64,000 nt of DNA from Alkalimonas delamerensis. GTDB taxonomy: Bacteria > Pseudomonadota > Gammaproteobacteria > Enterobacterales > Alteromonadaceae. The position numbers and the translations under genes were made by a program. Below, piece after piece: positions 33,550 through 42,131 of the stretch; position 1 is the first letter of the stretch, and each line of letters opens with the position of its first letter. Below the pieces are notes generated by a model, which saw only the letters and a program-made list of their open reading frames with translations, searched no databases and was not told where the DNA came from. Location of the stretch: contig NZ_JAUZVY010000001.1 in NCBI RefSeq assembly GCF_030717955.1, positions 124,001 to 188,000 on the forward strand. The letters are read 5' to 3'.

Positions 33550-35127
33550 ATGAGAAATAATTTACCTGTGACCAACCAAGAGGTGCACTTGAGTGATGCC
33601 TCCAATATTTTGTCGACCACCCAACCAGATAGCCGAATCACCTATGTGAACTCGGACTTTATCCAGATCAGTGGTTTTACCGAGGAAGAGCTGCTTGGGC
33701 AGCCGCATAATATGGTGCGTCATCCCGATATGCCGGAAGCAGCCTTTAAGTATATGTGGTCCACCGTTAAATCCGGGAATTCCTGGATGGGCTTGGTGAA
33801 GAATCGCTGCAAAAATGGCGATTATTACTGGGTCAGTGCTTATGTCACTCCCATTACAAAAAATGGAGAGATCACTGAAATTCAGTCTGTGCGGACCAAA
33901 GCCAGCCAAGAAGCTATTCACAGGGCAGAGCAGTGCTATGCCGGGTTGAAGTCCGGCAAAGCGGTGCCAGCCCAAAACAGGTGGTCGATTCGAACCAAGC
34001 TGTTGCTGTGCTCTGTTTTTGCTTTGACACTTGGGCAAGTTGTCAGCTTTGCAATGAGTAGTTTCTGGTTGCAGCTGTTCAGTGCTTTTGCCCTGCCGCT
34101 GGCTTTGATTGCGATCTCAGTACACCATTGGTTAAGTCCGTTAAAAAAATTGCAGGCAATGGCCAGCGGTATTGCTAATAACCCGCTTAGTCAGAAACTC
34201 TATACCAATCGTATGGATGAATTGGGTGAGGTAGAATTTGCTTTACGGATGTTGCAGGCAGAAACCGGTGCCGTGGTTGGACGTATTAATGATGCGTCTG
34301 ACAAGCTGACTACCCATACCCGAAGCTCATTGCAGCAGGTCATGGCTGGCAACAAAGCCAGTGCCGCGCAGCAAAGTGAAACGGATCAAATGGCTGAGGC
34401 TGTGACACAAATGGCTGCCAGTATTCAACAAGTAGTAACCAGTGCTCAAGTTGCTGCCAGCGCAGCTGAAGAGGCGAATAAAGAAACGGCTCAGGGTGAA
34501 CGGTTGGTGGAGATTGCTCGAAGTTCGATCAAGCAATTGGAGTTGGAGCTTGGCAAGGCAACGCAAGTCATCCACGAGTTGGAAAAACAGAGTGTCGAGA
34601 TTTCCGGAGTGCTGGAGGTAATTCAGGGTGTTGCGGAGCAAACCAACTTACTGGCTTTAAATGCGGCGATTGAGGCAGCAAGAGCAGGTGAACAAGGCCG
34701 GGGCTTTGCTGTGGTAGCTGATGAAGTCCGAAGTCTGGCTGGTCGCACCCAGCAATCCACAGCAGATATTCAGCAAATGATTGAAGGCTTGCAGCACCGA
34801 ACCCGTACCGCTGTCACAGCTATGACGCAAAGCAGTACGCAAGCCAATGGCTGTGTCGGGGATGCGGAGAAAGCGGCATTGGCACTGAAAAGCATTGGAC
34901 GGAAAGTTAATGAAATCAGCGAAATGAACGTACAAATTGCCGCTGCTGCCGAGCAGCAAGGCGTGATGAGCAGCAACATACATCGGGGCGTGAACTGCAT
35001 TCGTGATGCAGCCAATGACAATGTGGCGTATGGTGAAAACAACCACTCCAGTGTTTCGGCTGTGGTCAATTTATCAAAAGACCTGAATGAGATATCGCAG
35101 CAGTTCTGGAACAAACGCAAGCGGTAA
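33550..35127 (+). CDS. PAS-domain methyl-accepting chemotaxis protein (Aer-like)
   Basis: A 525-residue receptor. The N-terminal PAS domain (about 15-125: ITYVNSDFIQISGFTEEELL, NRCKNGDYYWVSAYVTPI) resembles the FAD-binding PAS of Aer. A hydrophobic hairpin (about 150-195) anchors it with no periplasmic domain, followed by a short HAMP-like region (about 195-245). The signalling domain (about 270-525) carries the hairpin tip EQTNLLALNAAIEAARAGE. Such proteins sense cellular redox or energy state and signal to CheA/CheW. No other chemotaxis genes are nearby. A terminator follows. Confidence 0.92.
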   Translation: MRNNLPVTNQEVHLSDASNILSTTQPDSRITYVNSDFIQISGFTEEELLGQPHNMVRHPDMPEAAFKYMWSTVKSGNSWMGLVKNRCKNGDYYWVSAYVTPITKNGEITEIQSVRTKASQEAIHRAEQCYAGLKSGKAVPAQNRWSIRTKLLLCSVFALTLGQVVSFAMSSFWLQLFSAFALPLALIAISVHHWLSPLKKLQAMASGIANNPLSQKLYTNRMDELGEVEFALRMLQAETGAVVGRINDASDKLTTHTRSSLQQVMAGNKASAAQQSETDQMAEAVTQMAASIQQVVTSAQVAASAAEEANKETAQGERLVEIARSSIKQLELELGKATQVIHELEKQSVEISGVLEVIQGVAEQTNLLALNAAIEAARAGEQGRGFAVVADEVRSLAGRTQQSTADIQQMIEGLQHRTRTAVTAMTQSSTQANGCVGDAEKAALALKSIGRKVNEISEMNVQIAAAAEQQGVMSSNIHRGVNCIRDAANDNVAYGENNHSSVSAVVNLSKDLNEISQQFWNKRKR

Positions 35128-35152
35128 AAAGCATCACCGACCTTGTGACAAG

Positions 35153-35177
35153 GCCCGGCCACAGCACCGGGCTTTTT
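35153..35177 (+). terminator. Intrinsic terminator of the chemotaxis receptor gene
   Basis: GCCCGG / CCGGGC (loop CCACAGCA) followed by TTTTT. Confidence 0.8.
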
Positions 35178-35326
35178 GCTGTTGAGCGACAACCCATTAC
35201 AAAAAATGACAACTTAATGAACCCAGTTCAGTCTATAGTCATATACACTTGACTAAACTTTATACACAGGAGGGGCAATGTGTCCTTCCTGTGCTGTGGT
35301 AAAACGCTGTCGTATTGGAGGCAAGC

Positions 35327-35887
35327 ATGAAACCTATTTGGCGTAAATTAACAATGGCAGTGGCGCTCAGCGGTCTGCTGGGGGTAAGCGTTCATGCGCT
35401 GGCAGACGAGAGTTCCAATTTGAGTCTGAGCTTTCAGGAGCCAGAGAAATTCACCGATATCCGGCCAGCCAATGAAAGCCGTGCCCGTTTTCGTGAACGC
35501 ACTTTGGCGGGCTTTGAGCGCATTTTTCAAGAGTTTGCTGCCGAGCTGCCAGAGGGCTACCGTTGGCAGGTGACGGTCACCGACATCGATCTGGCGGGGG
35601 ATGTCAACCCGATGTACAGCCGTGCCGGGCAGGACATTCGGGTGGTTAAAGATATTTACTCACCCCGGGTGGCTTTTAGTCATGAGCTGCGCGATGCCTA
35701 CGGCGCACAGGTTGCGGCTGGTGATGTGAATTTGCGGGACATGGGCTTTATGCAAAGCCCGCGTATGGTCGGTCCGCGCCATCAGGAGCTGCGTTATGAG
35801 TACACCATGCTTAAGCGCTGGTTTGAGCGCGATCTGCTGGCTGAGGTCGAGGCCCATCAGGCAAAACTGCCGAAAGTCAGTGACTGA
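35327..35887 (+). CDS. DUF3016 domain protein, exported
   Basis: A 186-residue protein with a signal peptide (about 1-26, ending VHALA) and a single DUF3016 domain (FTDIRPANESRARFRERTL; then VTVTDIDLAGDVNP and RVVKDIYSPRVAFSHEL). The family is found in gammaproteobacteria, and its function is unknown. The ATG at 35327 is chosen for its GGAGG five bases upstream; an upstream in-frame start at 35315 lacks one. It stands alone, closed by a terminator shared with the convergent small gene. Confidence 0.82.
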   Translation: MKPIWRKLTMAVALSGLLGVSVHALADESSNLSLSFQEPEKFTDIRPANESRARFRERTLAGFERIFQEFAAELPEGYRWQVTVTDIDLAGDVNPMYSRAGQDIRVVKDIYSPRVAFSHELRDAYGAQVAAGDVNLRDMGFMQSPRMVGPRHQELRYEYTMLKRWFERDLLAEVEAHQAKLPKVSD

Positions 35888-35917
35888 GCAACCGGTTTAA
35901 GGTCAACACACTCTGAA

Positions 35918-35947
35918 AACGGCAGGCCGGGGCTTGCCGTTTTTTTG
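35918..35947 (+). terminator. Intrinsic terminator, probably bidirectional
   Basis: ACGGCAGG / CTTGCCGT (one G-T pair) is flanked by A's and followed by seven T's, between the convergent DUF3016 and PriC-like genes. Confidence 0.82.
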
Positions 35948-35950
35948 TGG

Positions 35951-36259
35951 TTACGACTTAACCGCTTGCTGAAACTCCAGCAAGGTCTGGTGCAGCTGCT
36001 TGAGTTGCTGCACGGCCCGCTGCAAGGTGGCGGTATTGAATTGTTTGCTTTGACGCATGGCTGCAACCAGTTCGGCTGTTTCAGCCAGGTAAGGCATAAA
36101 ACGATCGCTTTGCTGCTGAAAACCGGCGCTGGCTGGGAAAATGGCCTGGTGCTTGCCCTGGCCTTGCTTTTTCAGGGCATCCAGCGCCTGGTCGGCATCC
36201 AGTGCTTTTCGGTACAGCTCTTTAAGATTGGCATCCAGTTGATCCAGCAATTGCTCCAT
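35951..36259 (-). CDS. Small helical protein, possibly PriC-like
   Basis: A 102-residue, all-helical, charged protein. The start ATG 36259 has GAGGAG seven bases upstream. The pattern LDQLDANLKELYRKALDADQ followed by a compact second helix bundle (FMPYLAETAELVAAM) is reminiscent of primosomal replication protein N'' (PriC, usually about 175 residues), which reloads DnaB at stalled forks. The match is only by eye, and the protein is shorter. It has no signal peptide or membrane segment. A coiled-coil protein of unknown role is equally likely. Confidence 0.45.
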   Translation of the reverse strand: MEQLLDQLDANLKELYRKALDADQALDALKKQGQGKHQAIFPASAGFQQQSDRFMPYLAETAELVAAMRQSKQFNTATLQRAVQQLKQLHQTLLEFQQAVKS

Positions 36260-36336
36260 CCGCCTACTCCTCGGTACAAAGCGTCGATTATGCCATAAAG
36301 AGGCCCTTTGCGGGGGCCTCTCTTTCAATTTTAGCC

Positions 36337-36359
36337 GATTTGTTATATCATCTCATCTC
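36337..36359 (+). promoter_or_regulatory. Weak Zur-like site upstream of the MerC-family gene
   Basis: The left part, GATTTGTTATATCAT, matches the AztD-gene Zur box at 14 of 15 positions. The right arm (CTCATCTC) is degraded, so dyad symmetry is poor. It lies about 25 bp before the likely start codon. Confidence 0.4.
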
Positions 36360-36384
36360 TGAAACAACCAACCCGGATACAACA

Positions 36385-36822
36385 GTGCTGAATCTTGGAC
36401 GCAATCTGATGGATAAAGCAGGCATTGCCTTGACATCGCTTTGTGCGCTGCATTGCATTCTGCTGCCTGTGCTATTGCCGGTGTTACCGCTGTTGGGGGC
36501 CAGCTTTCTGGCCGACGAAAGCTTTGAACGTGCTGTGTTGCTGATCACCATCGTGCTTGGTTTTATCGCTTTGTTCTTCGGCTTTCACCGTTACCACCGT
36601 AAGTTGTATCCCTTTTACTCGTTGTTTCTGGGTGGCTTTATATACTGGCACAAAGACAGCCTCGGGCACCATTGGGAGCCTCTGGTAGTGACCGTAGGGG
36701 CTGCTTTTGTGGTGTTGGCGCATTTGCTGAATATGCGGCTTTGCAAGCGCTGCAAAGGTTGCACTACCGAGGCGAGTGCAACCAAACCCCTTGGCTGCAA
36801 AGACAGCGCTGAACCGGTCTGA
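36385..36822 (+). CDS. MerC-family membrane protein
   Basis: A 145-residue protein with about four hydrophobic helices and the MerC signature CALHCILLPVLLPVLPLLG (cysteines in helix 1, near residues 19 and 22). A cysteine-rich tail, CKRCKGC, lies near 125. MerC proteins move mercuric or other soft metal ions into the cytoplasm; chromosomal relatives without a mer operon are uncharacterised. No merR, merA or merT is nearby, and a zinc-related role is possible because of the Zur-like site upstream. The start is uncertain: GTG 36385 (GGA seven bases upstream) or ATG 36409. Confidence 0.78.
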   Translation: MLNLGRNLMDKAGIALTSLCALHCILLPVLLPVLPLLGASFLADESFERAVLLITIVLGFIALFFGFHRYHRKLYPFYSLFLGGFIYWHKDSLGHHWEPLVVTVGAAFVVLAHLLNMRLCKRCKGCTTEASATKPLGCKDSAEPV

Positions 36823-36848
36823 TACTACTCTACTACTTTACTGCTCTA

Positions 36849-37565
36849 CTACAGCGAGCTCATTGTCGTTAGGTGCTCACTGGCAATGACCCGGCTGCGG
36901 GCCGGGTAATTGGTAAAAATGCCATCCACCCCAAGCTGCTGCATCGCGTGAATATCTTCCAGTTCGTCCACCGTATAGACATAGGCTTTCAACCCCAGGG
37001 CATGGGCATCATCCACCAAGGACTGATCAATAAAGTTGACGTCGCAATGGATGGAATAAAACTTTAGATCAGCAACATAACGGGCATAGTTCAGTTGTAG
37101 GCTGGCTGTCAGAGCGCCAAGCTTGAGCGCGGGGCAGGCTTGTTGCAATTGCAGCAGCAGATGATGGTTAAATGATGAGACCAGCAATTGAGCTGGGTCC
37201 AACCCCAGTTGTTGCTCTGCTTTGGTAAGTAAGGCCAGCAAAGGCTCGGCAGTATTTTTGCCTTTTAATTCAATATTGAGCCAGCATTTGCCGTGGGTCA
37301 GCTGCAGCACCTGCCATAAGGTCGGGATGCGCTGGCCTTGTCCGGCATCCAGTTGCAGCAGGTAGCTTAGTGCATGCTGATAGATGGTGCCGCTGCCATT
37401 GGTGGTTCGTTCCAGCTTGGGGTCGTGGATGACAATCAGCTCGTCTTCGACCGCATAGACATCAATTTCAATGGCATCGGCACCTTGCAGCAGCGCTTGC
37501 TCAATCGCCAGCAGGGTGTTTTCCGGGAAGTCGCCACTGGCACCGCGGTGGGCAATGATTTCCAT
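36849..37565 (-). CDS. ugpQ: Glycerophosphodiester phosphodiesterase (cytosolic, UgpQ-type)
   Basis: A 238-residue TIM-barrel enzyme without a signal peptide. It hydrolyses glycerophosphodiesters to glycerol-3-phosphate and an alcohol. Catalytic motifs are AHRGASGDFPENT (His6, Arg7), EIDVYAVEDELIVIHD (Glu/Asp metal ligands near 34-36, second His near 48) and LNIELKGK (Glu near 118). The C-terminal VDGIFTNYPARS is typical. It follows psd by 33 bp, suggesting co-transcription in a phospholipid-related rsgA-psd-ugpQ group. Confidence 0.93.
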   Translation of the reverse strand: MEIIAHRGASGDFPENTLLAIEQALLQGADAIEIDVYAVEDELIVIHDPKLERTTNGSGTIYQHALSYLLQLDAGQGQRIPTLWQVLQLTHGKCWLNIELKGKNTAEPLLALLTKAEQQLGLDPAQLLVSSFNHHLLLQLQQACPALKLGALTASLQLNYARYVADLKFYSIHCDVNFIDQSLVDDAHALGLKAYVYTVDELEDIHAMQQLGVDGIFTNYPARSRVIASEHLTTMSSL

Positions 37566-37598
37566 GCGAACTCCTCAGCGACGACTGTTGCTGTTAGC

Positions 37599-38465
37599 TT
37601 AGCTGTCTTGCAGGCGCCGCGCAAAAGGCGCGCCCATCCGGGTGACGCTGCCGGGCTCTTGCTCGGGTAAAAACGCCAGTTGCTCCGGGGCAAAAGCCAG
37701 CACCACGGTCGAGCCCAGCTTAAAGCGACCCATTTCAGCGCCTTTCTCCAATCGCACCGCAGTCGGTCCTGTGGCCGGGTACTGCCAGCGGTGCACTGTT
37801 TTGCCGGTCGGTGGGGTAATGGTTCCGGCCCAGACGGTTTCAATGCTGGCAACGATGGTTGCCCCCACCAGCACCAGTGCCATCGGACCCAGCTCGGTAT
37901 CAAAGATGGTGACCACCCGCTCGTTGCGGGCAAAGAGGTTGGGGACATTTTCTGCCGTTAAAGGATTGACGGAGAACAAATCGCCCGGCACATAAATCAT
38001 TTCCCGCAGGGTGCCTGCAACCGGCATATGGATGCGGTGGTAATCTTTCGGCGCCAGGTAAATGGTGGCAAAGTGGCCATCGATGAAAGGCTCAGCGGTG
38101 CTTGCTTCGCCTCCTAGTAGGCTTTGCAGCGAATAATCGTGGTTCTTAGCCTGCACCAGCTTACCATCGGTAATGGGTCCTAACTGACTGATGGTACCGT
38201 CAACCGGATGAGCAATGATATCGGCAGCGTCTGCCAGTGGCCGGATACCGTCTTTCAGTGGACGGGTGAAAAACTCGTTAAAGCTGCGGTAATCACGCGC
38301 TTGCTCAAACTTGGCTTCAGTCATATCGATTTTATAGGCTTTGATAAAGAGCTTGATCAGCAAGTGGCTGAAGAAACCCAGCCGGGCTGCTGCCAGATAG
38401 CCGACCAGTCGCGAGATCAGGTGCTTGGGCAGAAGGTATTGCAGGATAATTTTTACTTGGTCCAT
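37599..38465 (-). CDS. psd: Phosphatidylserine decarboxylase proenzyme
   Basis: A 288-residue membrane-associated enzyme making phosphatidylethanolamine. The self-cleavage site LGST (about 252-255) yields the pyruvoyl cofactor from its serine. The catalytic triad residues lie in DGTIS (about 90-94), DYHRIHMPV (about 146-154) and the cleavage serine. Length agrees with the proteobacterial type I family. It is 16 bp downstream of rsgA, a conserved neighbour pair. Confidence 0.96.
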   Translation of the reverse strand: MDQVKIILQYLLPKHLISRLVGYLAAARLGFFSHLLIKLFIKAYKIDMTEAKFEQARDYRSFNEFFTRPLKDGIRPLADAADIIAHPVDGTISQLGPITDGKLVQAKNHDYSLQSLLGGEASTAEPFIDGHFATIYLAPKDYHRIHMPVAGTLREMIYVPGDLFSVNPLTAENVPNLFARNERVVTIFDTELGPMALVLVGATIVASIETVWAGTITPPTGKTVHRWQYPATGPTAVRLEKGAEMGRFKLGSTVVLAFAPEQLAFLPEQEPGSVTRMGAPFARRLQDS

Positions 38466-38481
38466 AACGGGCTCTTCACGG

Positions 38482-39510
38482 TTAAAAATGATTGGGTTTA
38501 TCTTCTGCCATGCTGGTCAGAATGCGCAGGTAACTTTGGTAGCGTTGTTCACTGATGCTGCCATCGGCCACAGCCTGCAGGATAGCACAGCCAGGGTCTT
38601 TGATGTGCTTGCAGTCCCGAAACTTGCAATGGCCGAGCAAGGGCTGAAACTCGGTAAAGCCGGCTGTTACCTGCTCCGGGCTAAAATGCCAGAGGCCAAA
38701 CTCCCGGATGCCGGGCGAGTCGATGAGCTGGCCGCCGCCAGGCAAATGATAGAGGCGGGAGGCGGTGGTGGTGTGTTGGCCGAGCCCGGAGACATCCGAC
38801 ACCTGCTGGGTGGATAACGCCAACTCCGGCAAAATGGCATTCATGATGGAGGATTTACCAACCCCCGACTGACCGACCAAAATGCTGGTGCCTTGTTGCA
38901 ATAAGGCCAGCAGTTCAGCCATGCCCTGACCTTGTTTGGCGCTCAGCCAGAGGCAGGGGTAGCCAAGTGCTTGGTACAGCTGCAGTTGATCTTCAAGCGC
39001 CTTCTGTTGCGAGGCATCCAACAAGTCGGTTTTATTGAGCACCAGTACAGGGGGAATGCCCGTCACCTCGGCAGCCACCAGGTAGCGGTCTATGATGTGG
39101 GCAGAGAACTCGGGCAGCACCGCAGAGACCACCACAATGCGATCAATGTTGGCGGCGACTGGTTTTAAACCGTCGTAAAAGTCGGGTCGCAGCAAGACGG
39201 TGGTTCGTTCAGCGACGGCGTCAAGAATGCCATCAACCCCACCTTGCGACTGACGGGCACGGCGAAACACCACCCGATCGCCGGTGACGACCGATGTCAG
39301 AGTGCGGCGCAGGTTGCAGCGGATGACCTGACCATCCTCTGCTTCGACATCGGCGTGCTTGCCAAAGCGGCTTAAAATTAAGCCGGGCTCTGCGGCCAGG
39401 TAGATGGCATCCTCGGCCGGATCCGGCCCTTGGCTGGTATCGAGCCGCTTTTGATTGTGCCGGGCAATGCGGGCTTGCTGCTGTTTGGTTAAACGACGTT
39501 TCGGGCTCAC
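38482..39510 (-). CDS. rsgA: Ribosome small-subunit biogenesis GTPase RsgA
   Basis: A 342-residue circularly permuted GTPase that checks late 30S maturation. It has an N-terminal OB fold (about 45-115), G4 motif LNKTDL (about 160), G1 GQSGVGKSS (about 214), G3 DSPGIREFG (about 263) and a zinc knuckle CKFRDCKHIKDPGC (about 294-307). GTG start at 39510 (S-P-K-R-R-L-T). It is divergent from orn and upstream of psd, the usual gammaproteobacterial order. Confidence 0.96.
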   Translation of the reverse strand: MSPKRRLTKQQQARIARHNQKRLDTSQGPDPAEDAIYLAAEPGLILSRFGKHADVEAEDGQVIRCNLRRTLTSVVTGDRVVFRRARQSQGGVDGILDAVAERTTVLLRPDFYDGLKPVAANIDRIVVVSAVLPEFSAHIIDRYLVAAEVTGIPPVLVLNKTDLLDASQQKALEDQLQLYQALGYPCLWLSAKQGQGMAELLALLQQGTSILVGQSGVGKSSIMNAILPELALSTQQVSDVSGLGQHTTTASRLYHLPGGGQLIDSPGIREFGLWHFSPEQVTAGFTEFQPLLGHCKFRDCKHIKDPGCAILQAVADGSISEQRYQSYLRILTSMAEDKPNHF

Positions 39511-39620
39511 TCGGTTGTGCCTGTTGTTTGCTGGTCGCGCTGTGCAATGGGGTGTATGATACCGCTTATCCGTTCAGTTACAAAGTGTCCGGCAGGCATG
39601 GCCGGCAGAGGAATTCAAAG

Positions 39621-40172
39621 ATGGCAGCAAATGAACAGAATTTAATTTGGCTGGATTTGGAAATGACCGGGCTGGACCCGAAAAAAGACGTTATTCTGGA
39701 AATTGCCACCATCGTCACTGACAGCCAGTTAAACATTCTGGCGGAAGGCCCGTCACTGGCCATTAAACAGCCGGACTCGGTGCTGGATGGCATGGACCCT
39801 TGGTGTGTTGAGCAGCACGGTAAAAGTGGCCTGACAGAGCGCTGTCGCCAAAGCACAGTCAGTCTGGCCGAGGCCGAGCAGCAAACCCTGGCCTTTGTTC
39901 GCCAATACGTGCCAGCGGGCAAATCCCCGATGTGTGGCAACAGCATCGGTCAGGACCGGCGCTTTTTGGTCGAGTACGCCCCAGAGCTGGAAGCTTACTT
40001 TCATTACCGCAACCTGGATGTCAGTACGGTAAAAGAGCTGGCCCGGCGCTGGGCGCCCGAGGTACTGAAGCAAGTGCAAAAGCAGGGCAGCCATCTGGCA
40101 TTGGACGACATTCGCGATTCCATTGGTGAATTAGTCAGCTATCGCACGCATTTTTTCAAAATTCCGCAATAA
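39621..40172 (+). CDS. orn: Oligoribonuclease
   Basis: A 183-residue DEDDh 3'-5' exonuclease that degrades dinucleotides, including pGpG from c-di-GMP turnover. The start ATG 39621 gives AANEQNLIWLDLEMTGLDP, where the first Asp and Glu of the site lie; the second Asp is in GNSIGQDRRFL and the His/Asp in SHLALDDIRDSI. GAGG lies nine bases upstream. Essential in many gammaproteobacteria. It is divergent from rsgA and followed by a tRNA gene. Confidence 0.97.
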   Translation: MAANEQNLIWLDLEMTGLDPKKDVILEIATIVTDSQLNILAEGPSLAIKQPDSVLDGMDPWCVEQHGKSGLTERCRQSTVSLAEAEQQTLAFVRQYVPAGKSPMCGNSIGQDRRFLVEYAPELEAYFHYRNLDVSTVKELARRWAPEVLKQVQKQGSHLALDDIRDSIGELVSYRTHFFKIPQ

Positions 40173-40177
40173 AGGGC

Positions 40178-40205
40178 TTGCAATAGCCGCTGGTTTTTGT
40201 AAAAT
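40178..40205 (+). promoter_or_regulatory. Promoter of tRNA-Gly
   Basis: TTGCAA (40178-40183), a 16-bp spacer and TAAAAT (40200-40205), followed by a GC-rich GCGCGGC discriminator region typical of stable RNA promoters. Confidence 0.72.
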
Positions 40206-40242
40206 GCGCGGCATCAGGACGATGCCAGACCTGATACATAAT

Positions 40243-40318
40243 GCGAGTATAGCTCAGCTGGTAGAGCGCGACCTTGCCAAGGTCGAGGTCACGAGTTCGA
40301 ACCTCGTTACTCGCTCCA
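40243..40318 (+). tRNA. tRNA-Gly (anticodon GCC)
   Basis: A 76-nt cloverleaf. The acceptor arms are GCGAGTA / TACTCGC, the D arm is GCTC/GAGC, the anticodon stem is CGACC/GGTCG with loop TTGCCAA (anticodon GCC), and the T arm is ACGAG-TTCGAAC-CTCGT. CCA is encoded at 40316-40318. It reads GGC and GGU glycine codons and is followed by its own terminator. Confidence 0.98.
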
Positions 40319-40325
40319 AATTCTG

Positions 40326-40352
40326 AAAAAGCAGCCTTATGGCTGCTTTTTT
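40326..40352 (+). terminator. Intrinsic terminator of tRNA-Gly
   Basis: AAAGCAGCC / GGCTGCTTT (loop TTAT) followed by T's. Confidence 0.88.
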
Positions 40353-40404
40353 GCTTTCTGCTTCTGTGGTTTATAGCCCCTGAGTTTTCCCCTGCGACCT
40401 GAGC

Positions 40405-41532
40405 TCAGGCATCCCGTGGTAAGCCCTTTTCAATAATCCGCACCAGCCGCTCGGTCTTGCGCGGTAACAGCGACGCATGAAGCCACTGCTTTTTCTTTTG
40501 CTGCTGCAAAGCCCAGTCAATGTGCTCTTGCACCAGCTCGGATGCCTCGGGGCGGGCTTGTTGCAGCGCCTGCACAATGGCGGTCGAATAAGGGGCATTG
40601 CCAAGCGCCACCGCAAGGTTGCGCTGCCAGCGCTGATAACCGATGCGCCGAATCGGGCTGCCTTCGGTGCGCTGCAAAAAAGTCGCTTCATCCCAGCCCA
40701 GCAGCGCCACCAGGCTTTGATCGCGCCAGTGGTTGCGAATCTGAAAGTCGGCTTCGAGGCTGAGTGGTGCCTGACGGTTTTCCGGGCACACCAGCTGGCA
40801 GTCGTCGCAGCCATAGATGCGGTTGCCCAAAAGTGGCCGTAACTCGGTCGGAATGGCGCCTTTTAATTCGATGGTGAGATAAGAGATGCAGCGCCTGCCA
40901 TCCACCACGTAGGGCGAGACAATGGCACCGGTCGGGCAACTGGTGATGCAGGCGACACAGCTGCCACAATCGCCGCTGTGGGGGGCATCGATCGGCAATG
41001 GAATATCCACCAGCAGCTCGCCAAGAAAAAACCAGGAGCCAGCTTGCTCATTTAACAGCAGACTGTGCTTACCCACCCAGCCAAGCCCCGCCTTTTGTGC
41101 CAAAGGACGCTCCAGCACCGGCGCTGAGTCGACAAAGGGTCGGTAGCCGAGGCGAAGTCCGCTGCTTTCAATGCGCTCGGCCAGCTGCTTGAGCTTTTTG
41201 CGAATCACTTTGTGGTAATCACGCCCTAGCGCATAGCGACTGATGTACGCTTGTTGCGGATCCTTCAGATTGGTGGCAAAAGCTGCGTTCCTGGGCAGGT
41301 AATCCATGCGCACGGATATCACCCGCAAGGTTCCTGGCAGTAGCTCCTGGGGGCGAGCCCGCACCATGCCATGGCGGGCCATGTAGTCCATTTCGCCGTG
41401 GTAGTTTTTGGCCAGCCAGGCTTTTAGTCGTGGCTCTTCAAGGCTCAGATCGGTATCGGTAATACCGCAGTCGGAAAATCCCAGTGCTTTGGCCCAGGTT
41501 TTAATGTCGGCAGCGAGGGCGTTTAGATCCAT
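40405..41532 (-). CDS. queG: Epoxyqueuosine reductase
   Basis: A 375-residue cobalamin and iron-sulfur enzyme, the last step of queuosine synthesis in tRNA. The ATG at 41532 gives DLNALAADIKTWAKALGFSDCGI at the N-terminus; a longer in-frame start at 41574 is less likely. Two 4Fe-4S motifs are seen: CGSCVACITSCPTGA (about 186-200) and CDDCQLVCPEN (about 240-250), plus the HEAT-like C-terminus. It is divergent from tsaE. In enteric bacteria queG is followed by nnr (NAD(P)H-hydrate epimerase/dehydratase) next to tsaE; nnr is absent here. Confidence 0.94.
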   Translation of the reverse strand: MDLNALAADIKTWAKALGFSDCGITDTDLSLEEPRLKAWLAKNYHGEMDYMARHGMVRARPQELLPGTLRVISVRMDYLPRNAAFATNLKDPQQAYISRYALGRDYHKVIRKKLKQLAERIESSGLRLGYRPFVDSAPVLERPLAQKAGLGWVGKHSLLLNEQAGSWFFLGELLVDIPLPIDAPHSGDCGSCVACITSCPTGAIVSPYVVDGRRCISYLTIELKGAIPTELRPLLGNRIYGCDDCQLVCPENRQAPLSLEADFQIRNHWRDQSLVALLGWDEATFLQRTEGSPIRRIGYQRWQRNLAVALGNAPYSTAIVQALQQARPEASELVQEHIDWALQQQKKKQWLHASLLPRKTERLVRIIEKGLPRDA

Positions 41533-41642
41533 AGCCCAGGTTTGGATTGGCAATGCATGGCCGGATGGTAGCATAAGGATAACAGTTGCACGGAATTTTT
41601 GTTAAAATCACCGGTCATACCCCTAAACCAGAGAGAACAGCT

Positions 41643-42131
41643 GTGTCGGTGTCCCCAAGTCTTGATGTTGCTTTAACCGATGAGAGCCAGACGCAGCAGT
41701 TGGCTGCCCGGTTGGCTTCTTTGTTGCCCGCAAAAGCCGTGCTGTTTTTGCAAGGCCCACTGGGAGCCGGTAAAACCACCTTCAGCCGAGGGCTTTTGCA
41801 GGCGCTGGGGCATCAGGGCGCGGTAAAAAGTCCGACCTATACCCTGGTGGAGCCCTACCAGCTGCCAACTAGACAAGTCTATCATTTTGATTTATACCGG
41901 TTAACGGACCCGGAAGAGCTGGAATTTATTGGCGGGCGAGATTATTTCAGCGAAGAGGCCATATGCCTGATCGAGTGGCCGGAGCGCGGTGTTGGCTTTT
42001 TACCCGAGCCTGATCTGGTACTGCAACTGAACTATCGGGCTGGGGACGAGCCATCCGAGCGCTTGCTTTGCCTGACTGGGCAAACCCGGCTGGGGTGGAC
42101 ACTAGTGGAAGCGATGCGTACGGATGACTAA
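41643..42131 (+). CDS. tsaE: tRNA N6-threonylcarbamoyladenosine biosynthesis ATPase TsaE
   Basis: A 162-residue P-loop ATPase acting with TsaB and TsaD to make t6A37. Motifs are LQGPLGAGKTTFSRGLLQA (Walker A, about 35-53), SPTYTLVEPY (about 64), HFDLYRL (about 81) and LIEWPERG (about 108). The start is GTG 41643, after GAGAGAACAGCT, which gives the normal family length (about 153). Its end overlaps amiB by eight bases, opening the tsaE-amiB-mutL-miaA-hfq-hflXKC superoperon. Confidence 0.93.
   Translation: MSVSPSLDVALTDESQTQQLAARLASLLPAKAVLFLQGPLGAGKTTFSRGLLQALGHQGAVKSPTYTLVEPYQLPTRQVYHFDLYRLTDPEELEFIGGRDYFSEEAICLIEWPERGVGFLPEPDLVLQLNYRAGDEPSERLLCLTGQTRLGWTLVEAMRTDD

Noticed and set aside
35205..35219. 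AATGACAACTTAATG upstream of the DUF3016 gene, resembling half a NagR-type site
   Set aside because: Only the left arm matches; no dyad and no functional link to GlcNAc genes.
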